DNA from: Olavius sp. associated proteobacterium Delta 1
GTDB taxonomy: Bacteria > Desulfobacterota > Desulfobacteria > Desulfobacterales > JAFDCJ01
Reading direction: 5' to 3'
DNA: 50,638 nucleotides
Assembly: GCA_902749685.1 (NCBI GenBank)
Contig: CACVKW010001446.1
Location: forward strand, 1-50,638
The translations under genes were made by a program, and so were the position numbers. The notes beneath the pieces were generated by a model. That model saw only the letters and a program-made list of their open reading frames with translations, did not search any database and was not told where the DNA came from. Below, one piece after another: positions 8,823 to 16,656 of this stretch. Position 1 is the first letter of the stretch; each line of letters begins with the position of its first letter.

Positions 8823-9959
8823 CTAAGACCGAACTAAACCCTGATATACTGATAGCAGTTTTTTTTGTTCTATTTGCCAGTTGTACTTATTAAAAATACC
8901 CTCCCGGCCCCTTCTTCCCATATTCTCTGCTTCCCGGGGGTTTTGCAAAATATAGCGCAGGGCATCTGCAATTTGTCCAGGGTCTTTAGGGTTAACTAAA
9001 AGTCCGCATCGAAATTCATCAAGGATTTTTCGCATGACCGGGAAATCAGATGCCACTACAGGGGTGCCGCTGGCCATGTACTCAAAAAGCTTTATTGGAT
9101 AGGAATCTGTGTAGGCTTGCGTAGGATGAAGCACTACTAGTCCAACTCTGAAAGACTGAAGAAGCTTAACTGTCTGTGATCTGTTCAACCATCCGTGCCA
9201 TTTTATTTTATCCCACTCAGGGTTTGCTTTGATCTCAGACTTGAATCTCTCAGAGCTGAATTTCCCCGCAATAATAAGTTCAGCACCAAGTTCGCGAGGC
9301 AACAAATCCATGGCTTTGAGAATTTCTTTGATACCACGGTCATTACTGATACCGCCGATATAACCAACATGACAAGGTCTTTCTCTGTAGGGCTTATTAT
9401 CGGTTGCAAAAAATTCATCTAAAAGCGGAAAATTCCTTATTACAAGAGTTTTGTGATTTGGAAATCGATCAGAGATTGCAGGTGTCGCAACGACTATTAT
9501 ATCAAAAAAATATGAGAACGACTTTTCAATAATGCCCAATCCTGTTCCAACAATCTTCCTTATCCAGGGTGATATATAATCCTTAGACATTATATCCTGT
9601 GGCAGGTTTTCATGAACATCATAGATGACCCGCTTTCCCTGAATTTTCAATAAAATGCCGATCGGTAAAAGTTCAGGGTCGTGAAAATGAAAAACCTTGG
9701 AATTCAATTGTCGCGCCTTGCAGTATATCTTCCAGGTGCCCTTAGCCATTCTTTCTAATCGGCCACCTGCTACTGTGCCCGCATCAATAATAGCTACCCC
9801 ATGTTTCTCCTGATCCTTTTTACCGTCCCCAACAACAATCTTGATTAAGAATCCGCGTTTTGCCATGCTTTTACACATTTTATGGAATATTCGAATATCC
9901 TCGCGAGCATGCACAGATGTGAGGTGGCAAATGCTATTGGAATTGCTGTCGGCCATCAT
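8823..9959 (-). CDS. GT4 glycosyltransferase
   Basis: This 378-aa GT-B protein has HFHDPEL at 91-97 and YDVHE at 113-117 in the N-terminal domain, and the nucleotide-sugar binding segment SYPIKLFEYMASGTPVV at about 286-302. This places it in CAZy GT4-type transferases that build the repeat unit on the cytoplasmic face. Two adjacent ATG codons could start it (9959 or 9956). It is directly followed by asnB with seven bases between. Sugar specificity cannot be read from the sequence. Confidence 0.85.
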   Translation of the reverse strand: MMADSNSNSICHLTSVHAREDIRIFHKMCKSMAKRGFLIKIVVGDGKKDQEKHGVAIIDAGTVAGGRLERMAKGTWKIYCKARQLNSKVFHFHDPELLPIGILLKIQGKRVIYDVHENLPQDIMSKDYISPWIRKIVGTGLGIIEKSFSYFFDIIVVATPAISDRFPNHKTLVIRNFPLLDEFFATDNKPYRERPCHVGYIGGISNDRGIKEILKAMDLLPRELGAELIIAGKFSSERFKSEIKANPEWDKIKWHGWLNRSQTVKLLQSFRVGLVVLHPTQAYTDSYPIKLFEYMASGTPVVASDFPVMRKILDEFRCGLLVNPKDPGQIADALRYILQNPREAENMGRRGREGIFNKYNWQIEQKKLLSVYQGLVRS

Positions 9960-10008
9960 TTCAATTTGGACCGGTAACCTTTAATTAGCACGGGCATCTT
10001 CTTATTTT

Positions 10009-11148
10009 TTAAAATAAACCTTGGTATGCTTCAATTAGAACTTTTTCCTGTCTTTCCCAGTTGTATTTTTCTGCCGATTTCGCTGTATTTTTTTTATACA
10101 TTGATAATGTGTCATCGTCCAATAATTCAATGGTTCTGCGGATTTCTTCAGGAGTGATGTCTTTGATTACAGTACCTATTTTTTCAGCTTCGATTATTTT
10201 TTTCATTTCCGGCAAATTCGAAATCAATACCGGCAAACCAGCCATTATATATTCAAAAAATTTATTGGGTAAGCAGTAGTAATAGCTAAGACAGGAAGCT
10301 TCAATTAATGACATACCGACGTCCGCTGAAGATGTATAGTCAAGAAGGACACCCGGCGGGACTGCTTTGTGGAAATATATGTTGGAATGGCGTTTGGCGT
10401 AACCAAGAATTTTATCTGTCAAGGGACCATATCCGAGAAAGATGATTGTGTTTTTTTCAGGATTGTTGATGTTCATGAAGGCTTCAAGGATTTGCTCTAT
10501 GCCCCTGTTTGCCATCAAGTTTCCCTGATACAAGAATATCCGAGCGTGTTCGGAAATTTTAAATTTTTGGCGGAATATATTATGTTTCTTAACCTTGCTA
10601 AAAGTAGGGGCATTCAGCACGACATATGGTTTGCCAAATTTGTACATTTTACGGTACTCATCGGCAATCGCATTGCTAACTACAATAATGGCATCGGTAT
10701 ACTTTATTAGAATTTTTTCCAGGATCTTTGACAGAGGCTTCGTTATCTGCGTCAGTCCGTTTTTTTCAGTTTCCAGTTCATGCGTATCATAAACTAAAAC
10801 AGGTCCGTAGATTTTTTTGATTAAAACTCCAATACTTAAGACAAGTAAGTCGTGACAGTTTACGATTGAAATTTTTCTGTTTCTGATACCTGCCAATACT
10901 CTAATGGTAAATTCAACATATTTGAATAATTGAAAAAACAAATTTTTGGGTAAGCCTCTGGTTCTTAAAGAAACTCTCCAAACATCTCTGTTCCGGTCGA
11001 TATGTTGATATTTCAACTCACCTTCTTCCCAGAGAGCGACAATAATTATTTTGTCGGCTATATTATTTTCAAGAATGGTTTTTGACTCTTTTAAAATTCT
11101 ACTATCATTTTTAAAAGGCGTTATGGCTATATGTAAGTTGATTCTCAT
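10009..11148 (-). CDS. GT4 glycosyltransferase
   Basis: This 379-aa GT-B protein shares the layout of its downstream neighbour: NCHDLLVLSIG and YDTHELE in the N-terminal domain and LPNKFFEYIMAGLPVLIS near the C-terminus. It begins MRINLHIAITPFKNDSRILKE and ends NWERQEKVLIEAYQGLF, close in style to the preceding transferase, so the two may be distant paralogues. The gene is visibly more A+T-rich than those at 33-37 kb. It follows the flippase by 28 bases. Donor and acceptor are unknown. Confidence 0.85.
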   Translation of the reverse strand: MRINLHIAITPFKNDSRILKESKTILENNIADKIIIVALWEEGELKYQHIDRNRDVWRVSLRTRGLPKNLFFQLFKYVEFTIRVLAGIRNRKISIVNCHDLLVLSIGVLIKKIYGPVLVYDTHELETEKNGLTQITKPLSKILEKILIKYTDAIIVVSNAIADEYRKMYKFGKPYVVLNAPTFSKVKKHNIFRQKFKISEHARIFLYQGNLMANRGIEQILEAFMNINNPEKNTIIFLGYGPLTDKILGYAKRHSNIYFHKAVPPGVLLDYTSSADVGMSLIEASCLSYYYCLPNKFFEYIMAGLPVLISNLPEMKKIIEAEKIGTVIKDITPEEIRRTIELLDDDTLSMYKKNTAKSAEKYNWERQEKVLIEAYQGLF

Positions 11149-11176
11149 CGTTACGAAATTTGATTAATCCAATTTT

Positions 11177-12463
11177 TTACTGTACTTGAGAAAATCTAAA
11201 ACAAAGCAAAAGCTCAAACAAATATCTCAAAGATCCTCCAATGGAGAAAAGTGTTAAAGCCAATTTTACACTCCCGGATAGACCACCAATCATAAGACTT
11301 ATGAAACTAAGAGTTAAAAATAATAGCTGAATCATCAGGATAAATTCCTGTTTTTCAGAAACAATAAGCGCTGTTGACAGGGGTGAGACGATAAACATTA
11401 AAAAATAAAAAGGGGATAAAATCTGTACATACTGTCCCGCTTCGAACCATATTTCACCAAAAATAAAGGAAAACAAACGGGGTCCAAAAAGGCCGATAAT
11501 CAATAAAGGAATGATGCCGATGGCAATTAAACCTAAGAATGTTTTAAACAGAAACACCCTGGAATCCGTATTGTCAGTTGCATATGCTGACAGCCTTTGG
11601 AAAAAGACACCTGCAACCGATCGGCCGAAAATAGAAATAGGTATGCCTAATATTCGATGTGACAAAAAATATTGACCGACAACAGCAGGTGAAAAAAAGT
11701 AACCAAGCAATATTATCGGCATATGGGTGGATAGACGATTCAAGAGGACTGCCCAGCTTTGATATTTAGGAAATTTGCTATAACGTTTTGCGGCTTTTTT
11801 AAGAGTTGCCGGATTTAAGCTGATTAAAAAGAGATCTTTATTATTGCGCCAAAATTTTTTTATTAAGATAATTGCCTCGATTAATTGTCCGGTTAACAGA
11901 CCAAGAATTAGACCACCGGATTTCAGAAATTTCAAAAAACCCAGCAATGTTTTTATACCGTTTTGGGTCGCTGAATTCGCGATTCGTGTTGAAACCAGGA
12001 AGCTGAAGTTTTTTTTGCGGCTAAACCAGCAATTCAATACATCGTTGATGCCAATAAACAAAACAGAAAGCGGTATCAGCCACAACCATTGACCCAGCAT
12101 AGGAACATTAAAAATTTCTGCAATTTGATGATTCCAGAAAAATATCAGCAATAAACTTACCAGGCTCATTCCCGCTAAAACAATTTCTGATAAAACGACA
12201 ACATGAATTGCTTCTTCATCTTCGGCAGGCAGCATGATCGCCTGGAAATACTGCCACGATGCGAGGCCACCATATATGGTGCAAATAGACAAATATAGGC
12301 CGTAAGCGCCAAATTGCTCCCGCATATAAAAACGGCTAAGAATCGGAGAAACCGCTATAGTTAAGAGATGGACTGTAAAATTCCCTTTAAATAGCGTAAT
12401 TACATCGGCTGCAAATGATCCTTTTTTGAATTTGATAAAGCCGGAAAATAGCGATGCCGTCAT
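11177..12463 (-). CDS. Wzx-type oligosaccharide flippase (first copy)
   Basis: This 428-aa, very hydrophobic protein begins with an amphipathic stretch, then LFKGNFTVHLLTIAVSPILSRFYMREQFGAYGLYLS, the hallmark start of Wzx/RfbX-like MOP-superfamily flippases. About a dozen membrane helices follow and no soluble domain. It should move lipid-linked repeat units across the inner membrane. It lies between a split GT-C gene and GT4 genes. A second, dissimilar flippase is at 21-22 kb, which suggests two export units or the merger of two loci. Confidence 0.87.
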   Translation of the reverse strand: MTASLFSGFIKFKKGSFAADVITLFKGNFTVHLLTIAVSPILSRFYMREQFGAYGLYLSICTIYGGLASWQYFQAIMLPAEDEEAIHVVVLSEIVLAGMSLVSLLLIFFWNHQIAEIFNVPMLGQWLWLIPLSVLFIGINDVLNCWFSRKKNFSFLVSTRIANSATQNGIKTLLGFLKFLKSGGLILGLLTGQLIEAIILIKKFWRNNKDLFLISLNPATLKKAAKRYSKFPKYQSWAVLLNRLSTHMPIILLGYFFSPAVVGQYFLSHRILGIPISIFGRSVAGVFFQRLSAYATDNTDSRVFLFKTFLGLIAIGIIPLLIIGLFGPRLFSFIFGEIWFEAGQYVQILSPFYFLMFIVSPLSTALIVSEKQEFILMIQLLFLTLSFISLMIGGLSGSVKLALTLFSIGGSLRYLFELLLCFRFSQVQ

Positions 12464-12529
12464 GATATATAAATTAAAGAGTTGTCAAAGTTGCTGTTAG
12501 CATATCTCATATGGGTTATCGGCCCAGTT

Positions 12530-13504
12530 TCATCGCAGCCTATAAAGTTTGTAGGTATATTCTTCCATAATCAAGTCGCAGTAATTTTTTGTAATAGTAT
12601 TCAACACTCTCCAGCGGTTGTGCCTGTTAAGTGCTTCAATCTGCTCACTGATAAATATATATTTTATGTTAAAACGTTTTTTAAATTCCGTAACTATTTC
12701 TGCGAATTTTTTTCGTTTTGCTATGAGCACTGATACCACCCCGTTGGACAAGTAATAAACCCCCCTTTTATTTGTATAGTAGTATAAAATTGGCTGATTG
12801 CATTCTAGAATGGCCCAGTCCTCTTGTTCTAAATTATTTAAAAATTGTATGATCTGAGCCGGAAAACCCCGGGTTGGATTTTGCACATGGGCCGATTTTA
12901 TGGAAGGCTGTTTCAGCCTATCAATGAGAATAGATTTAAATTTTGAAAAATTAGTTCCGATACCCGCAGCTAGCGTAATCAGTATAGTTGCCATCAAAAA
13001 AAGATTAACAATTTTTTTGGAGATATTAAATTTATCAATTATTATATCGTAAGTATACAAAAGGACTAGGGTTAAAATCACGGGATATAGGGTCAGCTGG
13101 TAGCGGTAATTTTTGTACCCCATTGTGCATATGATGATAGTGCTCAGGGTTAAGACAAATAATAACGCCAACTGCCATCGCTTAGCCTGATGAAATTGTG
13201 TCAAAAAATATATAACCAATGGTATCGCAAGCCAGTTGATATAACCAAAAAATTTAACTCTAAAAAAAATGCCTAAATATCCGTTTAGCCAGAGGTCCTT
13301 TTGGGTACTGATTTCTCTCATTTTGGAATGTTGAATGCTCGTACCTGATACCGGCCTATGCAGCCAACCCGCCACAATCTCAGATACCGCATTGCCCCAA
13401 AAGACCCAAAAAATCGTCAATAAAAAAATTAAAAACAAAAAGGTGGAGATTCCGATGACGACAATCATCTTAGTATCTTGTTTAAAATCCATCCCCTGCC
13501 CCAA
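12530..13504 (-). CDS. C-terminal part of a split GT-C-like membrane protein
   Basis: This open frame has several membrane helices and then a soluble tail of about 120 residues (with ILECNQPILYYYTNK and VYYLSNGV) typical of the periplasmic end of GT-C glycosyltransferases. It has only a TTG start, placed inside the 3' end of the upstream frame. The overlap reads DIFWG-RGWIL in the upstream frame and continues as G-QGMDFKQDTK in this one, as expected if one protein of about 660 residues was split by a single-base indel near the GGGGCAGGGG run at 13492-13503. It is either a real frameshift mutation, a programmed slip or a sequencing error. Confidence 0.7.
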   Translation of the reverse strand: MGQGMDFKQDTKMIVVIGISTFLFLIFLLTIFWVFWGNAVSEIVAGWLHRPVSGTSIQHSKMREISTQKDLWLNGYLGIFFRVKFFGYINWLAIPLVIYFLTQFHQAKRWQLALLFVLTLSTIIICTMGYKNYRYQLTLYPVILTLVLLYTYDIIIDKFNISKKIVNLFLMATILITLAAGIGTNFSKFKSILIDRLKQPSIKSAHVQNPTRGFPAQIIQFLNNLEQEDWAILECNQPILYYYTNKRGVYYLSNGVVSVLIAKRKKFAEIVTEFKKRFNIKYIFISEQIEALNRHNRWRVLNTITKNYCDLIMEEYTYKLYRLR

Positions 13505-14517
13505 AAAATATCAATTACATAATGCAATCCTCCAAACAACATGGTTAGGATTCCAACTATTGCTGAGTCATATAGCTTGTCCACGAATTTTTTATCAATA
13601 AAAATAAAGAGCGCCAGGATATTAAGACAAGCCACAATCATTCCAATGGAATGTATAAACGCCGCCAAACCTGAAAAAATCCCAAGAAGCAATACTGAAA
13701 AAAGAATTTTCCTTCGAACTGAATAAACTAGAAAAATCCAGGAAATACATAAAAAGAAAATGCGATACGAGTCGAGGTGATGGGTAGTCAGCGTCAAATG
13801 AAAGGCCATACCGGAACCTAAGGCCAAGACGCCCAATATAGCAAGGTATAGATTGACCTTGGCTAACCAAATAAATTGCACGCTCAATACTAACAATCCG
13901 AAATATAGACTGGTGCTTTTATAGTAATAATCGTTACTGTATGAAAGCAGCGCTCCAATTACCTGCTCCCATGTAAATAAAAGACTAAAGGATGGCGCAT
14001 TCTTGGCAGTGTAGAAAAAACCAAGGGGTGAATAATCACTGATCAGAATTGGCTCTATCGATTTTTCATTTGCCAACAGTTTGCCAACGACCCCATAGAA
14101 CAGGGCATCGTGCCCGACAACGGGCTTTTGCATTACGTGCGTAACGTCCATCAGTATTATTGAAGTTATAACTAAACAAAAGGCGCCGAGGACAACGAAA
14201 TACCTTAAAGAAAGCTGTTGTCTGATGGTGCCATTCGGTACCGACGATTTGCGCTTAACAAGCAATATTCTTATCAACAGCAGCACGGCATAACAGCCGC
14301 CGATAATAGAGAAGTAAGTTAGATTGGATCGGTGAGGCAGTATGAGAAAGCAATAATATAATATGAGCGTGGTAAATGCCGGTCCGATTCCCAGGGAATA
14401 AATGAACAGCTCGATTTTAGAGACACTACCATCTGAATCCAGGCCGCTTAAAAAATAAAACACGACAGAAGAAAAGATCAAATTGGTTAAGGCAAAGATG
14501 ATCAGGAAATCAGCCAC
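13465..14517 (-). CDS. N-terminal part of a split GT-C-like membrane protein
   Basis: This 350-codon frame starts with GTG at 14517 and encodes about eight to nine membrane helices. The loop GHDALFYGVVGK at 135-146 carries an acidic residue in the first large periplasmic loop, where GT-C enzymes place their catalytic Asp. It ends abruptly at HYVIDIFWGRGWILNKILR in a frame unlike what follows, while the next frame continues naturally, so I read it with 12530-13504 as one broken gene. Likely role: a polyprenyl-phosphate-sugar-dependent membrane glycosyltransferase or polymerase. The family is inferred from architecture only. It is the last gene read leftward from the divergent region. Confidence 0.68.
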   Translation of the reverse strand: MADFLIIFALTNLIFSSVVFYFLSGLDSDGSVSKIELFIYSLGIGPAFTTLILYYCFLILPHRSNLTYFSIIGGCYAVLLLIRILLVKRKSSVPNGTIRQQLSLRYFVVLGAFCLVITSIILMDVTHVMQKPVVGHDALFYGVVGKLLANEKSIEPILISDYSPLGFFYTAKNAPSFSLLFTWEQVIGALLSYSNDYYYKSTSLYFGLLVLSVQFIWLAKVNLYLAILGVLALGSGMAFHLTLTTHHLDSYRIFFLCISWIFLVYSVRRKILFSVLLLGIFSGLAAFIHSIGMIVACLNILALFIFIDKKFVDKLYDSAIVGILTMLFGGLHYVIDIFWGRGWILNKILR

Positions 14518-14621
14518 AGCAGGTTTATTTTGTCTTGATTTATTAGCTGAAATTAGATAGAAAAACCGAACAATTTCATATATTTTACAAAATTAACGGT
14601 TTGCTTAGAGGATCTGGCAAT
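14518..14621. promoter_or_regulatory. Divergent intergenic region, probable promoters for both sides
   Basis: This A+T-rich 104-bp interval separates a minus-strand gene from the plus-strand pair, so at least the plus-strand genes need a promoter here. A weak sigma-70-like pair on the plus strand is TTGATT (14535-14540) and TAGAAA (14558-14563) with 17-bp spacing, each 4 of 6 to consensus. GAGGATC upstream of 14622 is a plausible ribosome-binding site. The promoter call is tentative. Confidence 0.3.
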
Positions 14622-15575
14622 ATGTATCAGGAGAAAAAGATTTGCATCGTAATTCCCGCCTACAATGAGGAGAAACTTATCGGTCGGGTAGTTACAACGA
14701 TGCCGGATTTTGTTGACAAAATTGTAGTTGTTGACGATTGTTCGACTGACGGAACCGTCGAGGTCGTTAAAAATCATATATCCAATGGTAATAAACGGTT
14801 AACACTGTTAAGCCATGATAACAACCGCGGAGTAGGCGGCGCGATCATGACCGGTTATCATTATGCCAGGGACAATCTGTTTGATGTTACGGTTGTGATG
14901 GCCGGTGATGCTCAAATGGATCCCGATGATCTTCCCTCCCTTATTGATCCGGTGGTTCAAGGCAAGGCGGATTATGCCAAAGGCAACCGCCTCTTTTCTG
15001 GTGAAGCCTGGCATATAATCCCCCATGCCAGATATTTAGGTAATGCCGCGCTCTCTTTTATGACTAAAATCGTTTCAGGCTACTGGCATGTAACGGATTC
15101 CCAAACCGGTTACACGGCGGCATCTCTCAACGTATTGCAAACACTCCCTTTAAAAAAAGTATTCCAGCGCTATGGCATGCCGAACGATTTCCTTGTACGG
15201 CTCAATGTTTATGATTTCAGGGTGGTGGATGTTCCCATCAAACCGATTTATGGTATCGGGGAAAAATCGGGAATTCACCTCGGAAAAGCTGTCCCCCGGT
15301 TAAGTTGGCTATTGGCCGGGCTATTCCTTTGGCGCATGAAGGAAAAATATATCCTGCGGGATTTTCACCCCTTAATCTTCTTTTATATGTTAGGCTTTCT
15401 GAGTTCCTCGGCCGGTTTTATAATGGGTTGCTATCTTCTGTATTACCGTATTTTCAATGGTGCCGTCACACCAACGAGCGCCTTATTTGCAGCCTTTTTA
15501 TTTCTGACCGGTATGCAATCGATTTTTTTTGCGATGTGGATGGACATGCAGCATGGCCGCAGCAACAACCACTAA
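14622..15575 (+). CDS. GT2 glycosyltransferase, polyprenyl-phosphate-sugar synthase-like
   Basis: This GT-A enzyme of 317 aa has IVIPAYNEE at 9-17, the VVVDDCSTDG acidic motif (D38, D39) and GDAQMD at 96-101, then two C-terminal membrane helices at about 237-292. It resembles dolichol-phosphate-mannose synthase-type GT2 proteins, which charge a polyprenyl phosphate for use by GT-C enzymes. Several GT-C-like proteins lie nearby, so this pairing is plausible (inference). The ATG at 14622 is preferred over the one at 14601 because GAGG precedes it at proper distance and the catalytic fold starts just after. It and the next gene are the only plus-strand genes in the window. Confidence 0.85.
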   Translation: MYQEKKICIVIPAYNEEKLIGRVVTTMPDFVDKIVVVDDCSTDGTVEVVKNHISNGNKRLTLLSHDNNRGVGGAIMTGYHYARDNLFDVTVVMAGDAQMDPDDLPSLIDPVVQGKADYAKGNRLFSGEAWHIIPHARYLGNAALSFMTKIVSGYWHVTDSQTGYTAASLNVLQTLPLKKVFQRYGMPNDFLVRLNVYDFRVVDVPIKPIYGIGEKSGIHLGKAVPRLSWLLAGLFLWRMKEKYILRDFHPLIFFYMLGFLSSSAGFIMGCYLLYYRIFNGAVTPTSALFAAFLFLTGMQSIFFAMWMDMQHGRSNNH

Positions 15576-15600
15576 TGATACCCCCTCCGGACAATAGCTC

Positions 15601-16656
15601 ATGACGATTCATAAACCAGCTCGATTTCTTTTTGATATCTGCCATCCGGCTCATTTCCATTTGTTTAAACACCTTATGCAAAACTTATTAAGCTCCGGCA
15701 GTCATGTCGTTGTTGTAGCACGTGACAAAGATGTGATTGTCGATCTTCTCAAGCGCAGCGATTTTGAATTCAGAATTATCTCTAAAGCCCGCCGAACACG
15801 ACTGGGAATGCTTTTTGAGTTGGTAATCAGGGATTTAAGAATTCTGTATCTCATGCGAAAAGAAAAAATAAACATTGCAGTTGGCACCTCGGTCAGCATA
15901 TCTCACATGGCGTATTTAAGCGGTGCCCGCTCAATTATATTTAATGAAGATGACCTTGATTACATTCCACTTTTTGCTATGCTTGCATATCCGCTTGCCA
16001 ATATCATTTGTACCCCTGACGGTGTTGATACGGGTAAGTGGCATAGAAAACAGAGAACCTATCCGGGGTATCATGAATTAGCCTACCTCCACCCGGATAT
16101 GTTTTCCCCTGATGAGTCTATCAAACAAAAAATGGGTTTGGCGCATAACGAAAGATTCGCTCTTATTCGGTTAAGCGCCCTCCAGGCACATCATGATGCA
16201 AATGCTAAGGGACTTTCTGAATTTCAAATCAAAGATCTGGTAGCAGTCTTGGAAAAACATGGGCGCGTCTTTGTCAATAATGAAAGCGAATTACCGAATT
16301 GGCTTGAAAAATACCGCTTACCTGTCCCATCCGACAGAATCCATGACGTTTTGGCACATTCGACTTGCCTGGTGAGTGACAGCCAGACCATGACTATTGA
16401 AGCGGCGGTGCTCGGAGTGCCGGCTTTTCGCTGCAACTCGTTTGTCGGTCGATGTTCTGTAATTCATGAGTTGGAACAGAAATATGAATTGGCTTATGGG
16501 TTTAAACCCGACGAATTCAAGGAGCTATTGCATCGCATTGAAAATTTATTGTCACGGGATCAGTTTGAAGCGGAATCGATGGCAAAACGCGACCGGATGT
16601 TAGCGGATAAAATCAACGTCAGTGATTGGATGATTGATTTTTTACAGTCAGTTTGA
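15601..16656 (+). CDS. DUF354 family protein (GT-B-like)
   Basis: This 351-aa protein begins with FLFDICHPAHFHLFKHLM, the hallmark of DUF354, a family of proteins with a glycosyltransferase GT-B-like fold found in archaeal and bacterial glycan loci. Other visible features are GTSVSISHMA, the FNEDD segment near 114-118, and SDSQTMTIEAAVLGVPAFRC, which resembles the donor-site region of UDP-sugar GT-B enzymes. It follows the GT2 gene by 25 bases on the same strand and probably acts with it. Its 3' end overlaps the convergent GT-C gene by nine bases. The biochemical role of the family is not established; a glycosyltransferase or sugar-nucleotide hydrolase is possible. Confidence 0.8.
   Translation: MTIHKPARFLFDICHPAHFHLFKHLMQNLLSSGSHVVVVARDKDVIVDLLKRSDFEFRIISKARRTRLGMLFELVIRDLRILYLMRKEKINIAVGTSVSISHMAYLSGARSIIFNEDDLDYIPLFAMLAYPLANIICTPDGVDTGKWHRKQRTYPGYHELAYLHPDMFSPDESIKQKMGLAHNERFALIRLSALQAHHDANAKGLSEFQIKDLVAVLEKHGRVFVNNESELPNWLEKYRLPVPSDRIHDVLAHSTCLVSDSQTMTIEAAVLGVPAFRCNSFVGRCSVIHELEQKYELAYGFKPDEFKELLHRIENLLSRDQFEAESMAKRDRMLADKINVSDWMIDFLQSV

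Noticed and set aside
10369..10710. Plus-strand open frame of 113 codons
   Set aside because: It is antisense to a well-supported GT4 gene and shows no protein-like pattern. The same holds for the 184-codon plus-strand frame at 44340-44894, antisense to an aminotransferase.
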